A stretch of DNA of 64,000 nucleotides from Nitrososphaerota archaeon (GTDB lineage Archaea > Thermoproteota > Nitrososphaeria_A > Caldarchaeales > JAVZCJ01). Under the pieces are notes generated by a model. That model was not told where the DNA came from, did no database searches, and worked only from the letters and a program-made list of their open reading frames with translations. The position numbers were made by a program, and so were the translations under genes. The stretch spans positions 1 to 64,000 of the forward strand of contig JAVZCJ010000006.1 of assembly GCA_038874475.1 (NCBI GenBank), given 5' to 3'. This document shows, in pieces, positions 24,716 to 33,334 of this stretch. Every line of letters starts with the position of its first letter. Position 1 is the stretch's first letter.

Positions 24716-26744
24716 GTCTCCCTTTCCTTTTTGTTATATTTATCAATAAAAATGAAGAAATAGTTAATATTCCAATTAATGCTATTATTAAATTTAAATT
24801 ATTTGAATATTCTGGAGTTTCGGTAATTTTTACTGTTTTTGTAATCTCATATTTTTTTGTAGTAGTTTTAATAATTGTTTCTTTAATAGTCTCATATTTT
24901 ATTACATAAATTTCTGTTTGTGTAATATTTTCTTTCTTTATTTCTATATTAAAATTTTTTCTCCATCCAGGTATTTTATCATACATCCATTCATTATTAA
25001 TATTATAATATGTTTCAATTGATAATTTCCAATCCTTTTCAATATTTGGAGTATTTAAATAAAATACTATTGGAATAATCCCTTTTTCATTTGATATTAA
25101 TGTTTGATTAATTGCTAAAGTTTGATTATTTTCTCTATCTATTATTTGAATTTTTAAAGGAATTTCAATAGATAAATCTTCTCTTGGGAAATAATATTCT
25201 ATATTTGCTAATATTTTGATTGAAGTATTTGTAGCTACTATTAATGGAATAGCTATTGAAGATACTTGAGCACTATTTATAAATATTTTTGTTGAATTTA
25301 TTATAGAACTATTGTATCCATTATAATTTGTAATAACTCTACAATTTAAAATATATGGTCCACTTTCTAAATTATTATAAATTAATGTATAATTATTTTC
25401 TTCCATTATTATTTTACTTTCATCAATTATACCTTTTTTATTAAATAATTCTATTTCTAATGTTCTATTATAAGAAAAAGGTGGCTCCATTCCTGAAAAA
25501 AGCAATTCAATTTTTACTTCTTCTCCTAAAGAATAGGTTTTTTTATTTTCTTGAATATTCAATCTATATGTTTTTTCAATTAATTTCCTTATAGCATAAT
25601 AAGCTGCTTCTATTATTAATGTATTTGTTTTATCTATTATTTGAAGCACAATTTCTCCTGCATCATCTATTCCTTCATAAAATCCTTTACTAAGATCTAA
25701 TACTTCAAATCTTTCAATAATATAATCTACCATATCCTTAGTATAATCGGTATTGAATAATGCATGCATACCAATTGCAGCTTTAATATATGTTATTGGA
25801 GTTATTTGTTCAGGTGTTATTTTCCATGTACTTCCATCTCCATATACTATCCATTCATAAACATAAGATACTCCAGTTTTTTGAGCATTTCCTTCACTCC
25901 ATGCAGTATATCTTTTAGTATTTTTATATCTCAATTCTTGCGCTAAATATGCATTATAAGTATATTGCATTATTTCTTCATTTGGTTCCAATTCAAAAAT
26001 AATATGCAACAAAGGTTCCATAATAATACTGGCTTTAGGTAATTTTATTCCATATACATCGACTTTCTCTCTATTCCTTATCGAATTTAAAAAATTTAAT
26101 GCATTAGCTACAGGTGTATAATTACCAAATCCAAAAAATTTAAAACCATGTGCTACATAATATGCATAAAAATCTCCTGTAGTTTTCCAAGCTTCATTAT
26201 CCATAGCAATTTTCCTAAAATTATGCTTTTTATAAACAATATAGTCTATTCTTGAAGAAAAATATGGTTTATATTTTTTTATTAAATATAAAGCAATTAA
26301 TAATCTTCCACTATCTGATGGATTTGTTCTAGCAGTATCTAATGGTTTTCCATTTGTATCATATCCCCAATATGGTATTCCATCCCATGTTAATTCTCTT
26401 TTCTCTAAAAATTCTAATACTTTCTCTATCCTTCTATCTGCTCCCCATTCTCCTTCTTTTTTTATCAAACCAATTTTTTCAGCATGTAGAATCGTTATTA
26501 AATATCCTCCAAGGTCCCAATCTGAACAGCCACTCCAATATATACTAGCTTTATGCAAACCCGTATTTCTATCAACTCCTACTCCAGGTTCAAAATATCT
26601 CCATGCAATTTTTGCCCATTCAATCCATTGATCAATTTCCCTTCTAATATCATCTTCTATTACTTGAGAAGATGATACTACTATAAAACTAGGAATATTA
26701 ATATTAATAATTATAAAAAATACTATTATTTTTCTAATACTCAT
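24693..26744 (-). CDS. Exported DUF3131-like (glucoamylase-fold) protein, membrane-anchored
   Basis: From the Met at 26744 the protein is 683 aa: signal SIRKIIVFFIIININIPSF, then an alpha/alpha-barrel type domain with WSGCSDWDLGGYLITILHAE, GIPYWGYDTNGK and NPSDSGRLLIALYLIKKYKP. This resembles DUF3131 and other glucoamylase-like catalytic domains. Residues ~400-610 form beta domains, followed by a Thr-rich linker (ETIKETIIKTTTKKYEIT) and a C-terminal helix. It is probably a surface enzyme that trims or binds the glycan made by its operon partners. A longer start at 26777 is possible, but the signal peptide favours 26744. Confidence 0.65.
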   Translation of the reverse strand: MSIRKIIVFFIIININIPSFIVVSSSQVIEDDIRREIDQWIEWAKIAWRYFEPGVGVDRNTGLHKASIYWSGCSDWDLGGYLITILHAEKIGLIKKEGEWGADRRIEKVLEFLEKRELTWDGIPYWGYDTNGKPLDTARTNPSDSGRLLIALYLIKKYKPYFSSRIDYIVYKKHNFRKIAMDNEAWKTTGDFYAYYVAHGFKFFGFGNYTPVANALNFLNSIRNREKVDVYGIKLPKASIIMEPLLHIIFELEPNEEIMQYTYNAYLAQELRYKNTKRYTAWSEGNAQKTGVSYVYEWIVYGDGSTWKITPEQITPITYIKAAIGMHALFNTDYTKDMVDYIIERFEVLDLSKGFYEGIDDAGEIVLQIIDKTNTLIIEAAYYAIRKLIEKTYRLNIQENKKTYSLGEEVKIELLFSGMEPPFSYNRTLEIELFNKKGIIDESKIIMEENNYTLIYNNLESGPYILNCRVITNYNGYNSSIINSTKIFINSAQVSSIAIPLIVATNTSIKILANIEYYFPREDLSIEIPLKIQIIDRENNQTLAINQTLISNEKGIIPIVFYLNTPNIEKDWKLSIETYYNINNEWMYDKIPGWRKNFNIEIKKENITQTEIYVIKYETIKETIIKTTTKKYEITKTVKITETPEYSNNLNLIIALIGILTISSFLLINITKRKGRHATQTSR

Positions 26745-27990
26745 TTTCAAGAATACTCTTATTTGTAATTGCTCCACTTCTATCTGTTTTATTCCATCCT
26801 TCTTTTCTTCTTAAAATAAGTTTAATTAAAGAAAATGTAGCAAAAAATGATTGTAAAATCCAATAAGCATAAATAAATGGTAACCATTTTATATTTTTAA
26901 TTTTCCTTGGTTTTATAAAAAGAATAAGCGATATGCCTAATATAAAAAGTATTAATAATAAAAGGGATAAAGCAATATTTAATAAAAATAAAAGGATATT
27001 ATTTAAAGGTATTTTAAATAAAAATATAATCGCTCCAATAATATATGAAAAAAAGCTTATTGAAAGCATATACGGACCTGATAAAAGCATTTCAGCATCT
27101 ATTTTACTTTTTTCAAAACTTTTTAAAAATGATATATTCTTTAAGAATAATTCCATGTATCCTCTATACCATCTTAAACGTTGTTTCTTAAGAGAAGAAA
27201 TTTTTGATGGGGATTCTTGCAATGAAATTACTTCAGGCATATAATGAACTTTATAACCTTTTTTCAATAATCTTAATGATAATTCTATATCTTCAACTAT
27301 AGAATCCTCATTAAACCCACCAAGCTCATTAAGAATATCACATTTAATAAATTGACAACTTCCAGTAAATGGTATAAATAAATTAAGTGCTTTTCTCCCT
27401 TCTAAGAATGATTCAAACCATACACTTTCTTCTATAGATACAATTTTTGTTAGCATATTTTGATCAGGATTTATTGAACATGTCCTACCTTGAATTGCAA
27501 CAATTGAATTATTTGAAAAAATATTTGCAACTTTAAGCAATACGTCAGATTCTGGAACATTATCCGCATCAAAAAAAGCTATAATATCACCTTTAGCATG
27601 TTTTAAACCTTCATTTAAAGCTGAAGGTTTTCCATTCGAATTATTCTTACTAATTAATTTTATTTGATTTAGATATTTTTTCTCATATTCCATACATATT
27701 TCTTTAGTTTTATCTTCTGATCCATCTTCAACAATTATTATTTCTTTTTTATCTTTTGGATAATTTAAATTTAATAAAGCTTCGATAACTCTTGAAATTA
27801 CTTTTTCCTCATTCTTAGCTGGAACAATTATTGAAAATTTTGGTGAAGATAAATTTAATGAATTTAATTTTTTCTTTCTTTTTAATCTATTTTTTAAACC
27901 AATTATTATTATTGGAGTATTATATGCAGTCCATGAATAAATTAAAAATAAAAATAGAGCTACTATGATTTCATAAATATTAATTGTCAT
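26734..27990 (-). CDS. Processive family 2 glycosyltransferase (polysaccharide-synthase type)
   Basis: The 418-aa protein has an N-terminal helix, PKFSIIVPAKNEEKVISRVI, VEDGSEDKT, IAFFDADNVPESD (DxD), TGSCQFIKCDI, SIVEDIELSLRLLKKGY (acidic base) and KKQRLRWYRGYMELF. The last supplies QRLRW, the QxxRW signature of processive synthases such as cellulose and hyaluronan synthases. Three C-terminal helices could form a channel. It lies between the nucleotidyltransferase and the exported DUF3131 protein. A homopolymer or repeating glycan is the likely product. Confidence 0.88.
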   Translation of the reverse strand: MTINIYEIIVALFLFLIYSWTAYNTPIIIIGLKNRLKRKKKLNSLNLSSPKFSIIVPAKNEEKVISRVIEALLNLNYPKDKKEIIIVEDGSEDKTKEICMEYEKKYLNQIKLISKNNSNGKPSALNEGLKHAKGDIIAFFDADNVPESDVLLKVANIFSNNSIVAIQGRTCSINPDQNMLTKIVSIEESVWFESFLEGRKALNLFIPFTGSCQFIKCDILNELGGFNEDSIVEDIELSLRLLKKGYKVHYMPEVISLQESPSKISSLKKQRLRWYRGYMELFLKNISFLKSFEKSKIDAEMLLSGPYMLSISFFSYIIGAIIFLFKIPLNNILLFLLNIALSLLLLILFILGISLILFIKPRKIKNIKWLPFIYAYWILQSFFATFSLIKLILRRKEGWNKTDRSGAITNKSILENEY

Positions 27991-27996
27991 AATTCA

Positions 27997-28776
27997 TTAC
28001 TTCTCTTTTTCAAAAATAAAATCAAATATATTATCTATAATATTACTATCCAATTTTTCATATTTTTCAGTAGAACCAACATCATACCAAAAACAATCTG
28101 TTACATAAGCATCCACTTTTTTATTCATTTCTATTAAATATGGTAATAAATGACTCATTAAATCAAGTTCAATATTTTTATATTTTTCAGAAATATTTTT
28201 TAAAATTTCCAAAGCTTCTTTTTTTAATAAAAATATTCCAATTCCAACATTAGCATCTATTATTGGTTTTTCTTTTATTTCAATAATTCTCATATTATCA
28301 ATTTTTGCAATTCCAATTGGAAGCTTATATCCTTTTGATACTGCCAATGTTACAATTGCATCTCTTTTTTTATGTTGTTCAATCATTTCTGATAAATTTA
28401 TATTTGATAAAATATCTCCATAATAAATAAGAATATTTTCAAAATTATTAAATGCATTTTCTTCATAAGCATTTAAAATAGCCCATCCATTACCTTTATA
28501 TCCTTCTTTATCATGAATATATTTTATATTAATATTAAATCTTTTTCCATCTTCAAAATAATTTATTATTTGTTCATGCTTATATCCTACTAAAAGAATA
28601 ATATTATAAATTCCATGAAATTTTAAAAGCTTTATAATATATTCAAGTAAAGGTTTTTGTTTAGAACCTATTGGAATCATAGATTTTTGAAAATAATAAG
28701 TTAATGGTCTAAGTCTAATTCCAGTACCTCCGCATAAAATAGCAGATACAATGTTATTCATATTTATATTTTCCAT
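27997..28776 (-). CDS. Sugar-1-phosphate nucleotidyltransferase (short form)
   Basis: The 259-aa enzyme carries SAILCGGTGIRLRPLTYYFQ and KSMIPIGSKQKPLLEYII at the nucleotide site, YYGDIL, IIEIKEKPIIDANVGIGIFL and FWYDVGSTEKYEKLD. This is the RmlA/GalU-like superfamily without a beta-helix tail, close to glucose- or mannose-1-phosphate nucleotidyltransferases. The start may be the Met at 28761 rather than 28776. It ends 7 nt before the processive GT2 gene and probably provides its sugar donor. Confidence 0.85.
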   Translation of the reverse strand: MENINMNNIVSAILCGGTGIRLRPLTYYFQKSMIPIGSKQKPLLEYIIKLLKFHGIYNIILLVGYKHEQIINYFEDGKRFNINIKYIHDKEGYKGNGWAILNAYEENAFNNFENILIYYGDILSNINLSEMIEQHKKRDAIVTLAVSKGYKLPIGIAKIDNMRIIEIKEKPIIDANVGIGIFLLKKEALEILKNISEKYKNIELDLMSHLLPYLIEMNKKVDAYVTDCFWYDVGSTEKYEKLDSNIIDNIFDFIFEKEK

Positions 28777-29156
28777 ATATTTGGAATATAAATATTCTTT
28801 ATTCCTAAATAAAAAATATATTTCTTATCTTTTATCCAATTTAATGAATTCTTATTTCCCCAAGAATATGCAATTTTTACTATATTTATTACTTCTTTTA
28901 ATCCAATTTCATATATTTTATTTAAGAAATTATTCTCAAAAATTTCTTTTATTTTATTTAAAATTTTTAATATTATATTTTTTAATTTTATGCTTTTTAT
29001 TTTATTAACACATTTTATTGTTAAATTGATTATTTCTCTTTCAATATTATTTAATTTATACCATATTTTTAATCTAATAGCTTTTCTTTTTATTTTAATT
29101 AAAAATTCTTTATTTAAATTTATTTTCTCATTTAGAATTTCTTGAATGTACATCAT
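28764..29156 (-). CDS. Conserved archaeal hypothetical protein, copy 2
   Basis: A 130-aa basic helical protein nearly identical to the one at 21537-21929, with the same IKRKAIRLKIWYKLNNIERE and AYSWGNKNSLNW motifs. Its 3' end overlaps the start of the nucleotidyltransferase gene by 13 nt. Both copies keep an intact frame, which argues that the protein is functional. Function is unknown. Confidence 0.6.
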   Translation of the reverse strand: MMYIQEILNEKINLNKEFLIKIKRKAIRLKIWYKLNNIEREIINLTIKCVNKIKSIKLKNIILKILNKIKEIFENNFLNKIYEIGLKEVINIVKIAYSWGNKNSLNWIKDKKYIFYLGIKNIYIPNIWKI

Positions 29157-29300
29157 TTCTTAATTTTAATTATTTTTTAGAATATAAAAGTTTTTTATTT
29201 AGAAAACGTTCATAAACTATTTGAAAAAGCATTTTTATGAATTTAAAAGAGCTTATCATTAATAAAAATGTTAATTTTTAAGGAATGTATTGAAAAATTA
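28776..29300. repeat. ~525-bp direct repeat, copy 2
   Basis: Same-orientation duplicate of 21549-22073, covering the 130-aa gene and its upstream DNA. The upstream end carries the aaggaatgtattgaaaaatt segment that belongs to the 3'-end cassette. Recombination between the two copies would delete or circularise the ~7.2 kb between them. Confidence 0.85.
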
Positions 29301-29504
29301 GATTATCTTTTAAAATAATAGATAATGTTAATCCTAAAAATAAAAGAAAGAGCTAAGCCAAGTAAAGAAGCGATTGAAATATAATTTTTAACCCCCAATC
29401 TAAATAATAATGTATCCACTTAATTCTTGTTCAAATTTTATTTTGTTTTCAATATAAAGTTCATAAAGAATTAAAAATGTAAATTTTTATATTTTTTAAA
29501 AAAC
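29157..29504. other. Intergenic region with repeat and a membrane-protein C-terminal scrap
   Basis: 29157-29300 belongs to the direct repeat. On the minus strand at about 29279-29345 a frame without start reads FLLFLGLTLSIILKDNLIFQ and YIP before a stop, which looks like the last membrane helix of a lost gene joined to the 3'-end cassette. The rest holds no gene. The end near 29500 should contain the promoter of the aldolase gene. Confidence 0.5.
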
Positions 29505-29537
29505 ATGTATATTCAATATTTTAATGGTGATATAATA

Positions 29538-30428
29538 ATGAAGAGAATTGAAGTAAAAGGAAATATTCCAGCTTTAGTAACCCCTTTTAAAAAGAATGAA
29601 GAAATAGATGAAAATGCACTTAGAGAAATGGTTGATTATGTAATAGAAGGAGGAGCTCATGCTATATTTGCATCTGGAACAGTTGGGTCTTTCTATTTAA
29701 TGTATCCTGAAGAAAGGAAAAGAGTTGGCGAAATAGTTATAGATCAAGCAAATGGAAGAGTTCCTGTTTATTTATGCACTGGAGGAATATTTGCTAAAGA
29801 AACAATGCAAGTAATTAAATATGCTAAAGATATAGGAGCTGATGCTGCAGTTGTTCTTACACCATATTATATAAAAGTTAGTGATAAAGAATTATTTGAA
29901 CATTTTAAAAATATTGCTGAAAATTCAGAAATCCCTATAATCCTTTATAACAATCCTCCAAGATCTGGTATTAATATATCTCCAGAAATAATTGAAAAAC
30001 TTGTATTAGAAATAGACAATATTATTGCTTTAAAAGATAGTAGTGCAAACTTAATTCAATTTGAAGAATATGTTCGAAGAGTAGGAAATAAAATATCACT
30101 TATTATAGGAGTAGATGAATTAATGTTCGCATCATTAATTGTAGGAGGAAAAGGAATGGTAAATGCTGTTGGGAACATTGTGCCAGATATGGTAACTAAA
30201 CTTTATGAAGAATTTCAAAAAGGGAATTTTGAAAAAGCAAAAGAAATACAAAATAAATTATTTATTCTAAAAAAAGCTTTTCTTGCTGCAACATATCCTG
30301 CACCAATAATGGCTGCTTTAAATCTAATAGGTAAACCAGGTGGATATCCAAGAAGGCCTGTATTGCCTGTTACAAAAGAGCAAGAAGCAATTATAAAAGA
30401 TGCTCTCATTGCTATAGGAAAACTCTAA
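29538..30428 (+). CDS. DapA/N-acetylneuraminate-lyase family aldolase
   Basis: From the ATG at 29538 (preceded by GGTGAT) the protein is 296 aa. Schiff-base Lys166 lies in IIALKDSSANL and Tyr137 in ILYNNPPRSG, both conserved in the superfamily. At the position where dihydrodipicolinate synthases have GTTGE, this protein has SGTVGSFY (~47-54), so a true DapA role is doubtful. A 2-keto-3-deoxy-sugar acid aldolase is the alternative. It is a single plus-strand gene, with an upstream-extended start at 29505 less likely. Confidence 0.85.
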   Translation: MKRIEVKGNIPALVTPFKKNEEIDENALREMVDYVIEGGAHAIFASGTVGSFYLMYPEERKRVGEIVIDQANGRVPVYLCTGGIFAKETMQVIKYAKDIGADAAVVLTPYYIKVSDKELFEHFKNIAENSEIPIILYNNPPRSGINISPEIIEKLVLEIDNIIALKDSSANLIQFEEYVRRVGNKISLIIGVDELMFASLIVGGKGMVNAVGNIVPDMVTKLYEEFQKGNFEKAKEIQNKLFILKKAFLAATYPAPIMAALNLIGKPGGYPRRPVLPVTKEQEAIIKDALIAIGKL

Positions 30429-30453
30429 TACCATATTTAATGATTTAAAAAAT

Positions 30454-31437
30454 TTATTTAAAATGTATCCATCCCCTTTTTTCAAGAATCCTTTTTTTAT
30501 TTTCCCAATAAACAGAAATCCCTTCATTACGATTTACTACAGTACCTATTTTTATTATTTTTTTATTATTTTTTTCAAACAATTTCTTTACATATTCCCA
30601 TCCTTCAGGTTTAATTGTTGCAATAAGTTCATATTCTTCTCCTCCATAAAAAACTAAATCAAATAAAGAAAAATTATATTTCTTAGAAAATTTTTCAACC
30701 AATTTATCTATTGGAGGATGAGTAATACATATTCCAACTTTACTTGCTTCTGCCAATTCATATAATGATAAAGCTAATCCATCACTTGAATCTATACAAG
30801 CTGAAGCATATCCTGAATTTGAAAGAATTTGTCCCTCAATTATTTTTGCATAAGGCTTTAAAGTAGAATTAATAAGTTCTTTAAAGCCTTCTTTTTTCAT
30901 TCCTTCAAGCAATATCTTTAATCCTGATGAACTTTTACCAAACAATCCTGTAACAGCAACTATATCTCCTTTCTTTGCACCTTTTCTTGATAATAATTTT
31001 TTTGCAATCCCTATTCCAATAACATCAATTATAATTTCTTTTGCTTCATTAGTATCTCCAGCAATTATTTTTCCATTATAAAATTTAGCAGCATCATTCA
31101 TCCCTTTCCATAATTCTTTAAATTCTTCAAATTTTAATGAATGCGGCAATCCAATCGAAGTCATGAAATATAATGGTTTTGCTCCTTTTGATGCAAGGTC
31201 ACTTGTAGTTGATGTTATAGCTTTCCATCCTACTTGTTTTAAACTCATTCCTTTTGGGACATCTGTTGAAGAAACAAGCATATCGACACTTAAAACAATT
31301 CTTCCCTTTTTTTCAATAAAATCTATCGCATCATCTCCTATTCCTAATGAAGATGTTTCAGGTGCTGAAATTTTTGAAAGAATGTATTTAACTATTTCTT
31401 TTTCTCCAATTTCAGAAATTCTAACCAATTCATTCAC
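30454..31437 (-). CDS. thiL: Thiamine-monophosphate kinase
   Basis: This 327-aa PurM-fold ATPase phosphorylates thiamine monophosphate to the diphosphate cofactor. Landmarks are SLGIGDDAIDFIEKKGRIVL near the N-terminus, SVDMLVSSTDVP, LASKGAKPLYFMTSIGLP, IIAGDTNEAKE, TGLFGKSSSGLKILLEG and ACIDSSDGLALSLYELAEAS. The set and length fit ThiL well. It overlaps the start of the upstream DPM-like gene's end by 8 nt. The cofactor product would serve the pyruvate:ferredoxin oxidoreductase encoded at 42-46 kb. Confidence 0.93.
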   Translation of the reverse strand: MNELVRISEIGEKEIVKYILSKISAPETSSLGIGDDAIDFIEKKGRIVLSVDMLVSSTDVPKGMSLKQVGWKAITSTTSDLASKGAKPLYFMTSIGLPHSLKFEEFKELWKGMNDAAKFYNGKIIAGDTNEAKEIIIDVIGIGIAKKLLSRKGAKKGDIVAVTGLFGKSSSGLKILLEGMKKEGFKELINSTLKPYAKIIEGQILSNSGYASACIDSSDGLALSLYELAEASKVGICITHPPIDKLVEKFSKKYNFSLFDLVFYGGEEYELIATIKPEGWEYVKKLFEKNNKKIIKIGTVVNRNEGISVYWENKKRILEKRGWIHFK

Positions 31438-32170
31438 CTAGCTTTAAAAGGATTTTAAATAAAGTAAAAATAAAATAAAAATACTCATTTATTTTAAGTT
31501 TAGACTTCCCTATTTTTCTATCAATAAATGTGAATGGCACTTCAATAATCTTAAATCCATTTTTTATGCAATTATAAACCATTTCGATTTGAAAAGCAAA
31601 ACTACTACTAGCTTTTGAAAAATTTATTTTTTTAAGAACATTAGTTTTATATATCCTATATCCAGATGTAAAATCTTTAATATTTATTCTTGTAAAAATT
31701 CTAGCTAATAAATTTGCTCCAATACTAGTTATTTTTCTTCTTAAATTCCAACCATAGATTTTCCCGCCTTTAACATATCTTGAAGCTATTACAACATCTG
31801 CATTTTCTTTTTCTAATTTATAAATCATTTCTGGTAAAAAATTTGGTGGATGAGAACCATCAGCATCCATTTCAGCAATGTATTCAGTTTCAAAATTTTC
31901 TAAGATATAATTAAACCCATCTCTATAAGCTGATCCTAAACCCATTTTCCTTGGTCTTAATAATAAATATAAATTTTCATATTTTTTAGAAAAAGATTTA
32001 ATTATATCCATTGTTCCATCAGGACTATTATCATCAACTATAAGAATTGCTCCTTTTATATTGCTTTTTTCAAAAACATTTTCTATTTCTGGTATTATTT
32101 TTTTAATATTTTCAGCTTCACAATAAGTTGGAATAATTATAAAAACTTTATGCATGTTTTCAATCTCCAA
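31430..32170 (-). CDS. Dolichol-phosphate mannosyltransferase-like GT2 (soluble)
   Basis: The 246-aa protein shows VFIIIPTYCEAENIKKIIPE, LIVDDNSPDGTMDII, RPRKMGLGSAYRDGFNYIL, AEMDADGSHPP (DxD) and DFTSGYRIYKTNVL, a clear DPM1 pattern without a membrane tail. It makes dolichyl-phosphate mannose or a similar lipid-linked sugar from the nucleotide sugar. The start may be Met 32155 instead of 32170. It precedes thiL in a two-gene operon. Confidence 0.9.
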   Translation of the reverse strand: MEIENMHKVFIIIPTYCEAENIKKIIPEIENVFEKSNIKGAILIVDDNSPDGTMDIIKSFSKKYENLYLLLRPRKMGLGSAYRDGFNYILENFETEYIAEMDADGSHPPNFLPEMIYKLEKENADVVIASRYVKGGKIYGWNLRRKITSIGANLLARIFTRINIKDFTSGYRIYKTNVLKKINFSKASSSFAFQIEMVYNCIKNGFKIIEVPFTFIDRKIGKSKLKINEYFYFIFTLFKILLKLGE

Positions 32171-32216
32171 TGATCATTAAAATTCAATTATATTTAATCT
32201 CTTTTTCTACTTAAAC

Positions 32217-32226
32217 TTATAAAATA
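32217..32226 (+). promoter_or_regulatory. TATA box of tRNA-Thr
   Basis: TTATAAAATA sits 29-38 nt before the first tRNA base, a suitable distance for archaeal transcription beginning at or just before the tRNA. A purine-rich BRE is not clear (TTAAAC precedes it). Confidence 0.5.
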
Positions 32227-32254
32227 TTTATTTTACCTTTTATTTTTGATAAAT

Positions 32255-32339
32255 GCCCCGATAGCTCAGCTGGTCGGAGCATCGGCCTCGTATAAAACAA
32301 GATAGCCGAGGGTCCCGGGTTCAAATCCCGGTCGGGGCT
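32255..32339 (+). tRNA. tRNA-Thr (anticodon CGT) with an 11-nt intron
   Basis: Acceptor GCCCCGA (32255-32261) pairs with TCGGGGC (32332-32338), with T32339 as discriminator. G1-C72, C2-G71 and U73 agree with archaeal threonine tRNAs. The D-arm is GCTC-AGCTGGTCG-GAGC; the T-arm is CCGGG-TTCAAAT-CCCGG. The anticodon stem TCGGC/GCCGA encloses 18 nt. Reading C32-T33-CGT-A37 and removing TAAAACAAGAT (32293-32303) leaves a 7-nt loop with the intron at the usual 37/38 site. CTCG (32-35) pairs with CAAG in the intron with one C-A mismatch, as in a relaxed bulge-helix-bulge. No CCA is encoded. Confidence 0.9.
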
Positions 32340-32392
32340 TTTTTATAAAAATAAAAACTTTTTTTATGGTTTTTCTTAATTTTATTAAAAAA

Positions 32393-33334
32393 ATGTCATA
32401 CAATATGTTTAATGAAAATTTTTTAGAATATTTAAAAGAATTACTTGGAAATGAATTAGAAATTTTTTTAGAAAATTCTATGAAACCTCTTAAAGAAAGC
32501 ATTAGAGTAAATACATTGAAAATTTCATGCGACTCTTTAAAAAAAATATTGATTGAAAAAGGTTGGAAAATTGAAAATATTCCTTGGGTAGATTATGGTT
32601 TTTGGATTAATTATTCTTCAGAAGATATTGGTCAAACTCTCGAGCATTCTTTAGGGTATTATTATATTCAAGGGGCAATGTCCATGCTACCTGTTGAAAT
32701 ATTAGATCCAAAACCAGGAGAATTAGTTCTTGATTTATGTGCAGCACCTGGAAGCAAAACAACACAAATTTCTCAAAAGATGCAAGGTAAAGGTATAATT
32801 GTTGCTAATGATGTAAATATAAAAAGGATTAAAGCCTTATCTTCAAATATTCAAAAATGCTTTGCAATAAATGTTATAATTTCAATGAAAGATGGGAGGT
32901 TCTTCTTCAAAAATTTTAAGAATGTTTTTGATAAAGTTTTAGTTGATGCTCCATGTAGTTCAACAGGAATAATAAGAAAGTCTTGGAAAGTAGCAAAAAA
33001 ATGGAATATAAAAACTATTGAAAGATTGTCAAAATATCAAACACAACTTTTATTATCTGGCTTTGATTGTTTAAAAGAAGGGGGAGTGCTTATTTATTCT
33101 ACATGTAGCATATGTCCTGAAGAAAATGAAAGATGTATAAACAATTTATTAAAGATAAGAAATAGTGCATATGTCGAAGAAATAAATATTAAAAATATAA
33201 AATATGAGAATGGTATAAAAAATTGGAGAAGTGAAGAATATGATAAAGAAGTTACAAAATGCATACGTATATATCCTCATCATAATGATAGTGAAGGATT
33301 TTTTATAGCAAAAATAGTGAAAAAGTATGATTAA
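32393..33334 (+). CDS. NSUN-family RNA (cytosine-5) methyltransferase
   Basis: From Met at 32393 the protein is 313 aa (an upstream Met at 32366 is possible). It contains VLDLCAAPGSKTTQISQKMQ for SAM binding, VDAPCSSTGIIRKSWK with the catalytic-type Cys of motif IV, and YSTCSICPEENE with the motif VI Cys. It methylates cytosine in tRNA or rRNA. The downstream PUA-domain gene overlaps it by 8 nt and probably supplies RNA-binding help, as these are often fused in other archaea. Confidence 0.92.
   Translation: MSYNMFNENFLEYLKELLGNELEIFLENSMKPLKESIRVNTLKISCDSLKKILIEKGWKIENIPWVDYGFWINYSSEDIGQTLEHSLGYYYIQGAMSMLPVEILDPKPGELVLDLCAAPGSKTTQISQKMQGKGIIVANDVNIKRIKALSSNIQKCFAINVIISMKDGRFFFKNFKNVFDKVLVDAPCSSTGIIRKSWKVAKKWNIKTIERLSKYQTQLLLSGFDCLKEGGVLIYSTCSICPEENERCINNLLKIRNSAYVEEINIKNIKYENGIKNWRSEEYDKEVTKCIRIYPHHNDSEGFFIAKIVKKYD

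Noticed and set aside
29538-30428. Firm call as 4-hydroxy-tetrahydrodipicolinate synthase
   Set aside because: The GTTGE block of DapA is replaced by GTVGSF, and no other lysine-pathway gene is adjacent; kept as family-level only.
32266-32502. Minus-strand 78-codon frame containing RPGFEPGTLGY
   Set aside because: This peptide is the classic spurious translation of tRNA antisense; the tRNA-Thr gene explains it.
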